From Carettochelys insculpta (taxonomy: Eukaryota > Chordata > Testudines > Carettochelyidae): a DNA stretch of 64,000 bases. Where the stretch lies: contig NC_134138.1 in the NCBI RefSeq assembly GCF_033958435.1, positions 179,846,798 through 179,910,797 on the forward strand, in the 5' to 3' direction. Below the pieces are notes generated by a model. That model did no database searches. It had not been told where the DNA came from and saw only the letters and a program-made list of their open reading frames with translations. Position 1 is the stretch's first letter; each line of letters starts with the position of its first letter. Below are positions 34,166 through 47,243 of this stretch, in pieces. The position numbers and the translations under genes are program-made.

Positions 34166-35058
34166 GTAAGCATGTTGTATCTTGGGAAGGTTTAGTGATC
34201 CCTGTGGGGTGAAGGGTATTTCAATACCCAAGGCACCAAACAAACATCTTTCAGAGACATAACTTTAAGGTTAATGCGTTTACAAAATGTTTTTTTGAGA
34301 AAAATATATATATTTGTGAGGAAGGCGCACTTGACTTGCCTGAAAACAGTGTGGTTGGGAAGTAACCTTACTGCCTTAACTAGGCAATTATTATCACCAT
34401 ACTACAAGATGGTATGGGACTGATTCCTCTGTCATTTAATCTGGTGTAAACAAGTTATTCTGTGAAAGTCAATGGAGTTACATTTAGTGTGAAACCAGTG
34501 TTAGTAGGAAGAGAATCCTACTGATGGGTGTAATGTAACTCAATAAAAATTCCCATAATAGTGCTTTATTTTAAAATTTCAGCTTTGGTATTATATAAAT
34601 GCAGATCTTTTTGGTTTTGCATTTTAAATGTACAAGATGTTTGTAATTTGGTATGTATCACATTAGCCATTTAAAAGCATCAGGGAAGTATATTCAAAAA
34701 CATGTTTTAGAAAAGGCCATTGTGAAAAATCTTTCTGCAATCCCTTGCTGTTACTTCACACCTTCAAAGAGAAATCACTTTATGAATGAGCATACTCTGC
34801 AATTTTTTTTTCAGTAGAATTAGCGGCTTCTGTAACTCTGATTATATCACTGAGGTCTAGACAAATATGATTAAAGACAGATTTAAGAACATCCTAAATT
34901 ACACTTAATAATTTAATTAGCAGCAGAGGGATTTCTTTTTAAAATAATTTTCAATTAAATGGAGTTAGGCTCATAAATTATAAAACATTTATTACCGTGA
35001 TGAGCTCCTTTCTGACTTGGTTTATCCAGATTCCTTCTTGCTCCTTAAAAAGACAGAT
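34166..35058. other. Unassigned AT-rich, repeat-poor sequence
   Basis: No repeat recognised. 34850-35000 is AT-rich with 'taatttaattag' and 'caattaaatgg' words, a possible but unproven conserved non-coding element. Confidence 0.35.
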
Positions 35059-35060
35059 AG

Positions 35061-35432
35061 GGCTTGGCTACACTACCAATGTCCTTCCCAGGAAGGATGG
35101 TAGTTAGGGTGCTGGGAGTTTACTAACGGAGTGCTGCCGTGCTTGGGCAGCACTTCACTAAGCAAATTCCCTCCTGCAGCAACTTCAAAGTTTTAAACTT
35201 CAAAGTACCAGCACGCGTCTAGCCACAGCGCACCCCCCAGTACTTCATAGTGCCAGGGCAACTTCGAAGTCCCCTTACTCCTCAAAATTTTGAAGTTTAA
35301 AACGTCAAAGTTGCTGCAGCGGGGAATTTGCTTAATAAGTGCTGCCTATGCACTGCAGCACTTCGTTAGTAAACTCCCGGCACCCTAATTACCATCCTTC
35401 CTTGGAAGGAAGGTGGTCGTGTAGACACAGCC
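35061..35432. mobile_element. Palindromic fold-back MITE
   Basis: Termini are 'ggcttggctacactacca' and the inverted 'tggtcgtgtagacacagcc'. Long arms match: 'aggaaggatggtagttaggg' mirrors 'ccctaattaccatccttcct', 'gggagtttactaac' mirrors 'gttagtaaactccc', and 'aagcaaattccc' mirrors 'gggaatttgctt'. The unpaired middle (about 35205-35285) includes 'agtacttcatag' and 'cttcgaagtcc'. Non-coding. Confidence 0.85.
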
Positions 35433-35574
35433 ATATATCGCCTATGTCTTTTCTGACAATTTGTCATGAGTGCAGTTCCATCCAGTATGTCTTCAATGGG
35501 ATTACTCATATGAATGAGAGCTAAAGGATAAACACAGTAACAGGATTAATGTCACATCTACTTGGGTGCTTCAT

Positions 35575-36075
35575 AACCACAGAAAACAAATTAGGGGTTG
35601 GACAGAGCAGCAGCCAATCAACCGGCAGGTGACCCTACCCCTGTGTGACAATAGTCTCCTGTGAACTCTGGATTCATATGGACCAGACTGTACTGTGAGT
35701 GGAGAGTTGAGGCAGAGGTACACCCTGTAAGTGAGGTGTGCAGATAAAGAGCTCTAACGAAGGGACTTGGCTCAGCAGACTCTGGGGACAGTGCCTTGCT
35801 TAAGGGGGGTTTCCTTTCCTTTGTTTAGCAACATTGCACATGTTGCTGTGTAAATTTATGTTAGGCTACTGTTATTAAACACGCTGTTTCTATCACAGAC
35901 TCTGTGCTTCTGAGAGATGAAGACTGGCCTTTATGGGCACCCAGCAGGTAGGGTGAGATTGTCCCAGGTTACTGGGAGGAGTCTTGAGCCAGTATGGTTG
36001 CATTATTGACAGAATGTCCTAGGAACTGAACCTGGCCGTTCTTATGGTCACCTGACAGGAATAGAAGGGTTACCT
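35575..36075 (+). repeat. Probable solo LTR
   Basis: The block includes 'ttggacagagcagcagccaa' (35597), then 'ctgttattaaacacgctgtt', a polyadenylation-signal-like 'attaaa', followed by 'cacagactctgtgcttctga' and 'gattgtcccaggttactggg'. It ends near 'aatagaagggttac'. I recall this order as the R/U5 part of a turtle LTR repeat. No reverse transcriptase or other internal region adjoins, so it appears solo. Borders are approximate and no duplication was identified. Confidence 0.45.
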
Positions 36076-36362
36076 ATGGATTAGTTATGATGAGACGGAC
36101 TGTACTTGTTCTTTGCTAGTCTGCAAGTAGAAAACAGTTCATGCTGCTGTGCTCATGATTATAATTTTCAGGCTGCTTTGCAACAGATCACTGCTGCATT
36201 AGGTTGTCGGCATGGAAGTTGGTGTTTGCATGTTTTGTTGTTATTTCACTGTAGTCCTACTGTAAGAATCCATAATGCTTTGCATACGCTGGGGTAATGT
36301 GAAAACAAAAGAGCAGTCAAGTAGCAAAAATAACAATATAATTATTAATATTAATTAATATA

Positions 36363-36398
36363 ATAACAAAATAATTTATTAGGTGGTGAGCTTTCATA
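36363..36398 (-). mobile_element. Penelope tail fragment (family of 56290-57090)
   Basis: The reverse complement of 'caaaataatttattaggtgg' plus 'tgagctttc' matches the 3' tail of the Penelope copy at 56975-57010 ('gaaagctcacctaataa' and 'tattttg'). Only about 36 bp are recognisable, within a simple AT-rich (taatatta) context. Confidence 0.45.
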
Positions 36399-36399
36399 A

Positions 36400-39300
36400 T
36401 GTGGGGTAATGTGGTGGGGAAGACACCAACTGAGGTTTGTTCTTTCAGGTGTTAAGCTTGTTCTCAGCTCTGTCCATTACAACAGACGTCTTTTCTAAAA
36501 TTGACTGCACTAGGAGCCTCCTTCTTACCATCCCTAGCTTTGTGAGTTCAAGACTCGGATCCCGATTTGAATTTTCGGGCTTGACTGCATCTCTAATTGA
36601 ACTATATGTACGTTTCAGACCCTCTGTTCTGGACCACAATGAATACTATCCTGATACTCATTTACACTGAGGCCAGCTCACCTCTCTGTCAGTCAAAAGG
36701 CCCTCAGGGGCACTAGGTCCAGAAGCACTCTTGCCTTCATTGCATGTTCCTTCTCTCCCAGTAGATTTTTCTTCTCTAGTACACAGCGCCACACTTGATA
36801 AAATATTCCTGCCTACCCATATGTCCGTCTGCCTGATAGATGCCTTCATTTTCTCTGGGATGTTTAACTACAATACATGATAGAGTACAGAATTCTCAGC
36901 ATGTCAGTTCTCTAAATTATTCATAATTACAAGCATTCTAATTTGCTTAAGATTTATGCTTCTTTTTTTATAAATAGACTTTGTCAGCTTTGATCGTACA
37001 TGGCAAATATGTTTCCATCCTGGATTTATAACACAATTTAGCCATAATTAACAAATTTTAATTCTAGTGAGGTCTAAATGGGTCTAAGGTGCAATAAACT
37101 AAATGTCCATGTTTATATCTAAATATTTCCCTTTATGTCTAAATGCATATTTAATTCACTTTCCCTAAGTTTTCTGTGGCTGAAAGTAATATCTAGTGAG
37201 CGTGACTCTCCAGGAAAGCATATCTGGAGTACTAATTGCACAAAGTTAAGTGTCTGAAAAAGAGACTTCATGGTCTCTCCAATATGTTAATAAACTCTTG
37301 TCAATACTTGAGTGGCTAAAATTACATGTCTTTGTCCCTGATCTTGTAAGCACTAACTCTACGCACATAAGTGTTCTCACTGACATCTAAAAATTGGAAT
37401 TGTGCATAAAAATTTGGAAAACGTAAGCATGGTTTGACAATATTCTGCCAGCACTCTGCAGAAATATGAGGAATGAGAAGAGACCCAAGAAGGGGCAGAA
37501 AACGTTTGATCTGTATATACTTTACCAGTCATGGGGGACATTATTTGAGACTCTAAGGACAGTGGCTAGCAGGGAAGGAACTTGGCCTGAAAGTCAGGTC
37601 CTCAGCACAGAAGACCATCCAAAAGTCCATGACAAGGTGCTCTGAGATGCTGAGTCAATAACAGTGCCATTTTGGCCTTTCTCGCTCTAATGGATAAGGT
37701 ACCATGGAAGTAGTTGCATGTTTCACTAGGCCTATGAAAGAACAACCTGAGATTATGCAGGTGGATTATGATAATGTTCCAGGTATAGGATCTGGAATCA
37801 GAAGAAAAAGATCTTAAATATCCTTTAGGGTAAGTTTGTAATACTGCTATTAACCGCTGATTGTATTTCCCTTCCCTGAATAAGGTACACCTTGTGACCT
37901 GAAGCCTGAAAGAGAAGGGATCTCAATGCTGTCACCTATTGGCAAAGTGGGAAATGAACAAAGCAGAGCTGCTCAAGAGCCATAGATGGCCTGGGTTGCA
38001 TTGACACAGCTCTGTGCCAGCATCTGTGGGAAAGCAAGGAGAGCTGACTGACTGAGACAGGCCTCCCTGCCGCTTCAATTACATGACCATTTGGGGCACT
38101 AATTAAAGCACCATTAAGTTTTAGGTGCTGTAAAATGCAATCACCTTTGTTGTGAGATACAAGGAATGAAAAGATATCAACATCAAATGGGCTTGGGGCC
38201 ACACTGATCACCACAGCTGTCAGCACAGTTGGGTAATGGAGCCTGGACAAAGATAGGAAAGGGACCCAGGAGAAATTATGGTCTTGCCTTCAGCTGAGAT
38301 TAGCTGTCCATTGAAGCTCCGATCAAGGCAAGGGTGCTACGCTATTGCTGACCCTTTCCTGATGCCAGAGCTGAGACCCATGAACAGTGCAGAGCAGTGG
38401 TGGCAGCACCTGGGTAAAGGTGGACTGGGCCAAGCAGCAGTGAGAGTAGCTTCAAGGCGATGCTGTGGTGGCCATGCCTTTGAGGAGATGAACAGTGTAG
38501 AGTGAAGAAGCCTATCCAAGGGACATGAGTGGAGGCTTCCCTATCTAGTAATTCAAGTAAAAAATCACCCCTGCTGGATTAGATAGTAGAGCCTCCAAAA
38601 CAACCCGGGCTGTACTGATGTGCTGGAATCCTTGGACTTCTCCAGCCCAAAATGGCTAAGTGTGCGTAGGGAGCTGGGCAGAAGGGAAGTGGCCAGAAAT
38701 GTATGAGCTGTTCACAACAGCCAATGGAGGACTGGCATTTGGACTACATTCCGCATCAGTACTGCTCCAATTGAGTGATCTCAGTCGAAATGGTCAGATG
38801 TTCCATCCAGTAGCAAAGTAAAATATTTCAGCAGTGCTCATAGCTCCTGCCAGTGTAGGACTTAGGGAATCAGCATAGGTCCAAAACACTGGTTTTATTC
38901 CGCTCACTCTGCTGACAACCGCTAAGCTGTTACTTAGCATTGGATTATTAAATAAAATAAAGACAGTCATGGGATAGCCTGTTAAAGCATCTTCAGCTTC
39001 AAACTTCTGTGCCTTGCTATCTGACTAGAAGTGCCTCAAAGACCATGAATGCTGTTTATCCCTCAAGGAGCGAGGAGCACAGTTTCTAGTCAACTGACCC
39101 TGATGGGCACCAGAGGGAACCATGTCCAGAGACTCTTCTTTGCTTTAATGGAAGCATTGCCCAAATTATCATGTTCCAAAAGAGCCCAGTTCTGCGGTCT
39201 TTACTCACCCCAATCACACTCAGTGGTACTGAATGGAAGAGCTTCAGAATTAGAGTTAATCTCCAGTTTAAACAGGAATTACCCCTATAGTAAAATTACT

Positions 39301-42069
39301 TTAGGGAGGATACCATGAACACGTTTTAATATGAGTGTGAGATAGGCTGTCCATTACTATTCCTTGTGGCCTAAATGTTCATTCGTTGATACTAATAGTC
39401 ATTTAACATCATGTCATATAAAGTGTTTAGTGAAAGCAAGCCTAGGAACTAATAAACTAATGCTGTTGGACAAAAAATGTACGAAGCATCTAATATTGCA
39501 GAGTGATTTCCCAGACTGGAAGAGCTAGTGATATTTATATTATTCAAAACCTAGAAGCCCCAGTCACAGACCAGAAACCCCTTATACAAGGTGTATCTCT
39601 ATAAATGCAGACCAAAAAGACAAAACTCTTCAAGTCAAATATAAGACAAGGCAACACAAGCATACATACGATGAGGAGCACGGCATGGTGGGTAGGGGGT
39701 CTCCACACAGCAATAGCCTTTCTTTCTGGTTATATTAAATATTTTCAGGCAGTAAAGGATTCGCCCTTTATTTCAAGTTTAGTGCAATGTGAGCCAGATT
39801 TAAGAGTTCAGCGGCCTAATGTTCTTTTTACTAGTGGTACATATCATTATTTATACACGTTCGAAATACGTGCTTAGTGGGTGTAGAATGGCACTGTAGT
39901 AGAATTCTCAGCCCGCTTATATCAGAAGCAGCATTTTACTCTTGCTCTGCACAGATGTAAATGACTTTACAAGGTACAAGGCAGCAGAAAATCAAATCCC
40001 TCATGTAACAGGGAGGACTGATAGTTACAGGATACCAGTCTGCTGCAAAAGTTCCTGTAATTCTGTGGTGTGCCCTAGAAGCAGATACTCATACCTTGTA
40101 TTTAGAGGGTGCAACAAAGGGAATAATGGAGAAGACAGAAGGAGGACTGAGAGCTGACCTCTGTAAAACAAACTGTGAAACTGCTGCTTTTTGCCAGCCT
40201 TCATCATTGTTTAGGATTGGGTGTCAATGACCACTCTGGCATGTCCCTTGTGAAGCCACTAATCATTCCTAGCTCAGCGATGATCATTTCTAAGCCTTTC
40301 TAGCACCGCATAGCTCTGAGTCACCACACACAGATCTACTACTTGCTGCCAAAAACAAAAAACAGTTTACAATCATCTGCATTCTTACAAATTAGGGGAA
40401 AAAAAGCACAGAGGAAATTAATGAAAAGCTTTACTCCTGCACTGCAGAGATTTCTCTTAAACACTTAGGTAGCAACTGCAACTGGATAATACTAGATGCA
40501 CAGACATCAATCATGATAAGATCCATTACTGTTGGAACATAAAACAAAAAACAGTCTATGTATTCTTCTATTTTCAACTTGGCTACTAAAGCACAATAAA
40601 ACAGATTTGGATGAGGCAAGACGGATAACATGTAATAAACCTTTTTCAATGGAACAGTGATTTGCATATCCCCGAAGTCCTCTTTTTTTGTATGGCTTTA
40701 GAAAACATACATATGCTCGTGCCAAGATACCTCATTTTTCTGCCAGTGCCTTGGCAACTTGTATTCAGGGTGATGCCAGGCAGTGTGGTTCACAACAAGC
40801 AAAATAGAAAAAGCAGATGCAGGTTGTTTGAACCACATGGAGTCCTGAGCTCTCTTGAAAAGGCAGATGCTTTGCCTCTTTTGTGAGCAGGATGTGCTGA
40901 GCCATACCAAACGCTCATTCTTACCTCAAAAGTGTGTTTGCTGGGTTAGGTGAGGATACCTTTTTTAATTAAAGTTCTACTGTGTTCCTTACTAATTGCT
41001 TCTGGCACAAGGCAGGATTTGGCAAAGTTATGTACAATAAGACAAGATTAAAAAAACAAACCTGTACAGTGCCTAGTTCTCTGGGTAAGTGTTTTTTTAC
41101 ATTTAACTCATTTTTGTTCTAATAACATTGAACCTGCTTAACTGCGGGGTGGGGGGGGAGGCATGAGGCCTGATTTTGAGATACAGTATTACCTGAGAAT
41201 CTGTGGGGAGGAAACTTATGCAGAGACTGTCCTCTCGACATCAGTCACTTCATAGCCCTTCCTCCGCCACCAAAGCTGTCCTACCTCCCACCAACCCTTA
41301 GTACCACAGATGTACTATTGTGTTTCCAGAACTGCTGGAAATAAAGAGCATGGGGGTTCCATCTTTTTTTTATTATTGCCATGCCTGGTGCCCCCAGCTT
41401 GTTGCTGAGGTCTATATTGGTGACTACTGCTGATCAGGAGTACTATTTCAAGCACCCCTGCCCCCATCTTCACAGCCACTGTTTAAACAAGGATTGGCCA
41501 GCTCCTCCACGCATCTCTAAACCTGTCTCACTGAGGGAGACTGTCTGGACTTTCTTATAGGAGCGTTTATAGCCCATCTGATTGACATGGGTATATCTGA
41601 TTTGCAAATTGCAACTTGTATGCGTTTGGGTGCAACAGAGTTTAATACCAGGAGCAGATACCAACAAAGCGGTTAGGAACAGATTATAAGCCTGTTAAAG
41701 CCAACAGGAGTCTTCCCATTGGATTCAGTGGATGATTATTGTTCTCTATCATTAGATACAAAAATGTACTGGATCGGATCCGTTTGTGAGTGCACACACG
41801 CAACGCTAACCCTCTCTGGAGTACAATAAACTTTTTCCTAAAGCAGATCCTGAAGATCTGCTCCTTTAGCTGTACAGCTTTGTATTTGGAGCAAAAGATC
41901 CAGATCCTGAATCCAATGCACTGCTTCTAACTGCTGTCTACACCACTGATAATTATAGTGATGAACCCACAGCCATAGTGGCTGAAAATGAATAGAAAGT
42001 GCCAGTTGTTTAAGTCCCCATGACAGCTTCTTGGCATGTACACTGTGAGTTACCTCAGTAGTCAGTGGG
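36400..42069. other. Long repeat-poor interval
   Basis: Over 5.6 kb no mobile element was recognised and the sequence is mostly AT-rich. It contains a 104-codon minus-strand open frame (37936-38250), a 75-codon + frame (38278-38505) and shorter ones. None has a known domain, splice context or start context that would support a gene. This is the largest stretch in the window where unrecognised regulatory sequence or an unlisted exon could sit. Confidence 0.4.
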
Positions 42070-42208
42070 TAGAGCCCTGCACAGATACACAATTTGTATC
42101 CACATCCACATCAGTATGGGCTAAAATGAGCCACAGGTATCTGCACTGACATCTGCAGATGAGTATACCTGTGGCTATAAAGCAGGTATCTGTGGATTTG
42201 CAGGGCTA
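42070..42208. mobile_element. hAT MITE, short relative of 25626-26483
   Basis: The 139-bp element has termini 'tagagccctgcacagataca' and the inverted 'tggatttgcagggcta'. The interior repeats 'aggtatctgcactgacat' and 'ctgcagatgagtatacctgt', the same vocabulary as the 25.6-kb element. Non-coding. Confidence 0.75.
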
Positions 42209-43372
42209 TATCAATGAGACTACTGACCAAAACAAGCATGTTCAGTATCAGGGGCTAAATTTGACATGACATAGATGAAGAACCTAAGCATATAAACAGA
42301 AATGAGGGATACTTAATAGGGGTGATGCGATTGCACAGATATCCAGGTCAGAAAGGCCAGTGAATCTCTCAATTGGCTGCCAAGTTCTTATGGTGTTGAG
42401 TTTTTTCCCTTTATCCTTTTGTGAGATCAGTGGCAGAAGCATGTTTTTGGGAGGGAACTGAATTAGGTCAGGAAGTTTGCATTTTTGGGGGGGGCGGGGT
42501 TCAAAGGAGCCGCATGGTAGGAGGTCCACAGAAGGGCATGAAGGGGCAGTGAAGAGGATAGGAGAAAATAAAGAAGTAAAACAAGTCAGTGATATAGGTA
42601 GCTGATGTGTAGTATATAGCAAGTACAAGAGCCAAGATTTTCATAGTCCATTAGGGTGTTCAGCCGTATAAGTCTTATTCATTCCAAAGGGAATATAGGT
42701 AAAACCTTTGAAAATCTCAACCAAGACATCTAAGCTAGATAGGCCAGACAAAGGGAGTCAGTATGGACATAACCCATAATTAAAACAAAAAGTATTTGCT
42801 CCAGATGCTCCCCCTCACAATAGCATTACTGTGGAAAAGACAAACAAGCATTTGGGTTTGAGAGCTCATGCTGCATGTTACTCCTACTCTTGACCATCTG
42901 GTAATTATAAACATGTTTTTTAGGCTTAGAAATATTATGAGCTGATTTCTTTCTCTTCTTTAGAAGTGTACTAGCTAGAATAGATAATCATGCAAGTTGG
43001 GCTTCGTGATATAGCATAAATATGTTTCCTATATGATGAGTCTTGACAGTCCCTGCAGCCTAAAGAAAATCTCTTGGGTTATTTTTTATGGCTTTGACAG
43101 CAAAGACTGTTCTCCTGTGACACGAGGAAAAAATGTGACTCTGACAGTACCTGAATGAATTGCTTCCTTAATAGAAAGAAGCAGCATCAAGCAAGAAGGT
43201 AATCCACAGGCTGTGGGAGGAGGGAATAAATATGAATGTGCACAAGAACAATCTTTTCTATTCCAGGAGTCAGAGGTCATGCTTCTTGCCTTTGTTCTTT
43301 TTCCCTGCTTCAAGGTAATGTAAGGTTTTTCTTAGGTTTCTGTACTATCTGTTTTCCAATGATTAGCTTGTA
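42209..43372. other. Unassigned sequence
   Basis: No element recognised. A 114-codon minus open frame at 42284-42628 shows no known domain. A poly-G run lies near 42488. Confidence 0.35.
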
Positions 43373-43698
43373 CAGGTTGAACCTCTCTAATAAGGAACTC
43401 TCTTGTCTAGCAAACTCTGTAATCTGGTATGATTTTAGTTAGCCAAACAACCACTTATCATGGGTGTAGTCAAGTTTCCCATAGTCCCATAAAGTTTGTT
43501 TATAGCCACTAGTCCTGGCTCTCAGTGTTCTGAATTGTTATGTAGCTGTAATTTACCCTTAAATGTTTTATAAGAGCCCAGTAAGCAGTGGAAGTTTTGG
43601 TAATGTGCTAGAAAATATTGAGCTCCCATCATTCAGAAAATTCTTTCATCCAGCACCGGTCAGGTCCTGAGGGTACTGGAAGAGAGAGGTTCAACCTG
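43373..43698 (+). mobile_element. Tc1/mariner-type MITE, complete, copy 2
   Basis: Perfect 15-bp-class inverted termini, 'caggttgaacctctct' and 'agagaggttcaacctg', are flanked by TA at 43371-43372 and 43699-43700. Length is 326 bp. The interior matches copy 1 (1631-1957) in reverse complement along its length. The termini are better preserved than in copy 1, which suggests either a younger insertion or slower local decay. Confidence 0.9.
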
Positions 43699-43700
43699 TA

Positions 43701-44895
43701 TATATTTTTGTGCCTATCTTAACTTTTTACATGAAAATACAATCTCCAACTTCTCTTTTAATCCTGTATCTTCTCACACTGTCCCCAAGATGGTGTTTAA
43801 TCAATGACATGGATATAAGTCCCTCAAGTACTCAGCTTGCTAGAGGCATCAGAAAGCCGAAACTGTTACTGCTTTAAAAGTCCGTGCCAAGCAGCAGTAT
43901 TAAATGTTTAGCCAATGACTTACAAGGTTCTCTTATCACCCTGGATTGGAAACTTTTTCTTTTATACCATAGATCAAATATTTCTTTCTGTTGCTCTTTT
44001 GTGTCTTCAGCTCTTAGTGTATTGAAATGGGCAACATTTTGATCTCCAGCTATTTAAAATGTTAATTTGCTAGCTTGGAAGCACATGTCTCAGGTGATTA
44101 TTCAAATAAATAAGAGGAGAGTTGAAACTGTTTCCCTATAAATTCAGCCAAAACTAGGGAGATGATTTTGATTCACCTAGGTATTAGTCCTTCATCATGA
44201 CTGTCTCTCATTGCTCCTATTAAATTCACAGAAGAACGAGAGGAAAAAAAGATGAAATTTATGCTAATGGGTTGGCACCAAATTCTGATGACATGAAGCA
44301 AGAGCAACTAAGCCGCTGGTGAAATTTAGAGGAGGGTTATGACTGAGATTATGTGATCTTGCACTCAGTGAGACTTTCTTTGGTGGCTGCTTTAGAGAAA
44401 GCATGGAGATTGGTAGCTTTCTGCAGCTCTCCCCACACACATTTCTATTTAAAAGTCAGCTTTGTGCAAACTGAGAGATGAAAGTGGATTTTCAAATGAA
44501 GTTAAAATGAGAGGAACAGTCCTGCCAGGGTGAGCAAGAGATGGGCTGACAATTGTGTTAATCTTTGCCACCTCTTGAATCTACAACCTAACCCTCTATA
44601 TCCCCATCTCAAAAATGTGACTAAATCATCTGAAATTAGGACAAAAGTGATGTGCTAGCAACAGACTACGCAAGCAAATTTAGAAGTGAAAAGAAGATTT
44701 TCACAGGGGAATAAAGGAAATAAATTCTTAATCTTAACTAGGGATAGGCTACCTCATCTCTAATATTGGAGCTAAGCTTTTAAAATTACCATTTGCGAAA
44801 CTTTGTCTTCCCCTCCATACCTTCCTATGTTAGTCTACCCAGACATCCAAACATTGTGTTGTCACTAAAGGACAGTACATTGGGTGAAATTTGTG
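43701..44895. other. Unassigned AT-rich sequence
   Basis: No repeat or gene recognised. Confidence 0.4.
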
Positions 44896-44899
44896 GCAG

Positions 44900-45650
44900 T
44901 GCACTTAGTGTGATCATTAGAAATTATTAAAAAAGGGACAGAGAAGAAGACAAAGAATATCATACTTCCCCTATATAAAACTATGGTACACCCACATCTT
45001 GAGTACTGTGTGCAGATGTGGTCTCCTCACCTCAAAAAAGATATACTGGCATTAGAAAAAGTTCAGAAAAGGGCAACTAAAATGATTAAGGGTTTGGAAA
45101 GGGTCCCATATGAGGAGAGGCGAGAGAGACTGGGACTTTTCAGTCTAGAAAAGAGGAGATTGAGAGGCAACATATGATAGAGGTATATAAAATCATGAGT
45201 GGTGTGGAGAAAGTGAATATTGAAAAGTTATATACTTGTTCCCATAATATAAGAACTAGAGGACACCAAATGAAATTAATGGGTAGTAGGTTCAAAACTA
45301 ATAAAAGAAAGTTTTTCTTCACACAGCACAGAGTCAGCCTGTGGAACTCCTTGCCAGAGGAGGCTGTGAAGGCCAGCACTCTAACAGAGTTTAAAAAAGA
45401 GCTTGATTAATTTTTGGAGGTTAGGTCCATAAATGGCTATTAGCCAAGGGTAAAGTATGGTGCCCCTAGCCTTTAGTCAAAGGCTGGAGACAGATGGCAG
45501 GAGACAAATCTCTTAATCATTGTCTTTGGTTCACCTCCTCCGGGGCACCTGGCACTGGCCACTGTCAGCAGACAGGATACTGGGCTGGATGGACCTTTGG
45601 TCTGACCCAGTATGGCCGTTCTTATGTTCTTATGTTCTTATGTTCTTATT
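44900..45650 (+). mobile_element. CR1 LINE, 3' portion with (ttcttatg)n tail
   Basis: The C-terminus of the CR1 reverse-transcriptase ORF2 is followed by the full 3' end. The coding part reads 'MVHPHLEYCVQMWSPHLKKD', 'LEKVQKRATKMIKGLERVPY', then after a stop at about 45175 'KIMSGVEKVNIEKL', 'TRGHQMKLMGSRFKTNKRKF' and 'VSLWNSLPEEAVKASTLTEF' (to about 45410). The 3' region has 'gcacctggcactggccactg', 'ctggatggacctttggtctg' and four 'ttcttatg'-type units. It is 5'-truncated as usual. This is one of the better preserved CR1 copies here, with essentially a single in-frame stop in this stretch. Confidence 0.93.
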
Positions 45651-46258
45651 AAGTCAATAATATAAGCGTATGACTTGCCATCCTGGTGGAGACCAATATT
45701 CGGAACAAACCTCTTAAAGTAAGTAAGTTCAGTAATTTCAAAATAAAGTAAAAATTGTTGAGCTTCATGAAAGAGCCAGATCACTAAGAAGGTAAGGAAG
45801 CATGTTTTTCATGGACAGTAATGTTCACTGAAGCACACCAGGGCCATGTCTACACTACGGAGTTTTGTCAACAAAGCCAGGCTTTTGTTGATAAAACTCA
45901 CAGCAAATCTACACACAAAATGCATTTTGTCAACAGAGCACTTTCCCTGACAGTGTTATCCCTCTCCGCATTGAGGAATAACTCTTCGGTCTACAAAGTA
46001 CTGTCAACAAAAGTGCAATGCAGATGCTCTGTGCCCCCTCTGTTGACAGAAAGAGAGGTCCTCCTTGGTGCTGGCCAGCCAGAGCTGGGAGGCACCCTCT
46101 GCCCCAGAAACAGGACTCTATGATCTGTGCCTACGGTGGCCCTTAAAGGCACAGGGAGCTCAGGAAGCCCCGTTCCAGAAAGTAGACAGTGTGGAAGTTG
46201 CACAGACTCCATGTTTTCCGCAGCCACACCCCAGCACCTGCGAGCAGCAGCTAGAGTG

Positions 46259-46843
46259 ATGGCCCAAGCTCCCAGAGACTTCACCGGATCCTCCAAGAAC
46301 ATCACCAAGGCGTCGCAGGACCCACTCCAGGCCAAACAAGAGAGGGCACGCTCCTGGTCCAGGGCAGGACTAAAGGATTTGCTGGCCCTGTAGGGAGACG
46401 AGGCCCTGCGCCTGGCCACTTCAGCCAGGTGGCACAACGTATCAGGCTATGCCCACATCACCAAAGCCCTGCCAGAGAGAGGCCACCCTGCCGACACTTT
46501 AGAACAAGTGTGGGAAAAGGTGAAAGAGCTTTGCCAGGGCTATATGAGAACTGGGGACACAAGGCAGCGATTGGAGGGCAGCGACGGCAACCTGCCCCTT
46601 TTATGAGGAGCACCATCATCTTCTCAGGGGTGAAGATGGCTCCCCCTGCAAGGGCACCCTTGACATAGGGGAAGTGGGCCTCGCATCCCAGTGTGAGCAG
46701 CAGCTGGACCCGCAGTCCCGGCAGGTGCCTGCTGGCCAGGACAATTCCGAGGACTTAAGTGAGGAGGCACGAGTAATTGCCCTGAAGTCTGCCCCTCCCT
46801 CAGGGCAACCTCCAGGGCGGCCCCAGATCTCTTTGGGGATCAG
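46259..46843 (+). pseudogene. Harbinger Myb/SANT-like protein, exon 1
   Basis: Starting at an ATG at 46259 the frame reads 'QERARSWSRAGLKDLLAL', a TAG stop at 46391, then in the same frame 'GDEALRLATSARWHNVSGYA', 'HITKALPERGHPADTLEQVW' and 'EKVKELCQGYMRTGD'. This is the three-helix Myb/SANT-like (trihelix) pattern with its spaced tryptophans. The stop replaces a tryptophan expected in that pattern ('LLALWGDEA'). A second stop at 46604 reflects a one-base shift, because the next frame continues with 'FYEEHHHLLRGEDGSP' through 'DLSEEARVIALKSAP'. The block ends at a good splice donor ('atcag' then 'gtgagt', at 46843/46844). In this superfamily the protein binds DNA and helps bring the transposase to transposon ends. 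Confidence 0.82.
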
Positions 46844-47243
46844 GTGAGTATGACACGGGCACACACCCAGGACGTGGGGGGCAGGCAGAAGGGCGGGCAG
46901 GTGGAAGCCATGCCATGGGTGGGCATGGGTCAGCTGCAGGGGCAGTGGCCTTACCAGTGGGCAGTGCCCTGGGCCACATGTGTATGGAGGAGGGTGGGCC
47001 ACCAAGTGCCATGCTCACTTGCCATCTATGCTGGGACCCCCTCAGTGGTCATACACCCTCAGGGCCACTGGCCTGCTCAGCAGGGGTGCCAGGGCGTGTT
47101 GGCACATTCCTGTGCAGCAGGGCACACGGTGCAGTAACACACATGTCCTGGGGGTGGGAGCACTGCTCCTGGTGGATGGTGGGGCATGCCTTTGGGGGCC
47201 GTGTGGTAGGAGGAACTCACTGTGTTCCCCTTTCTCCTTACAG

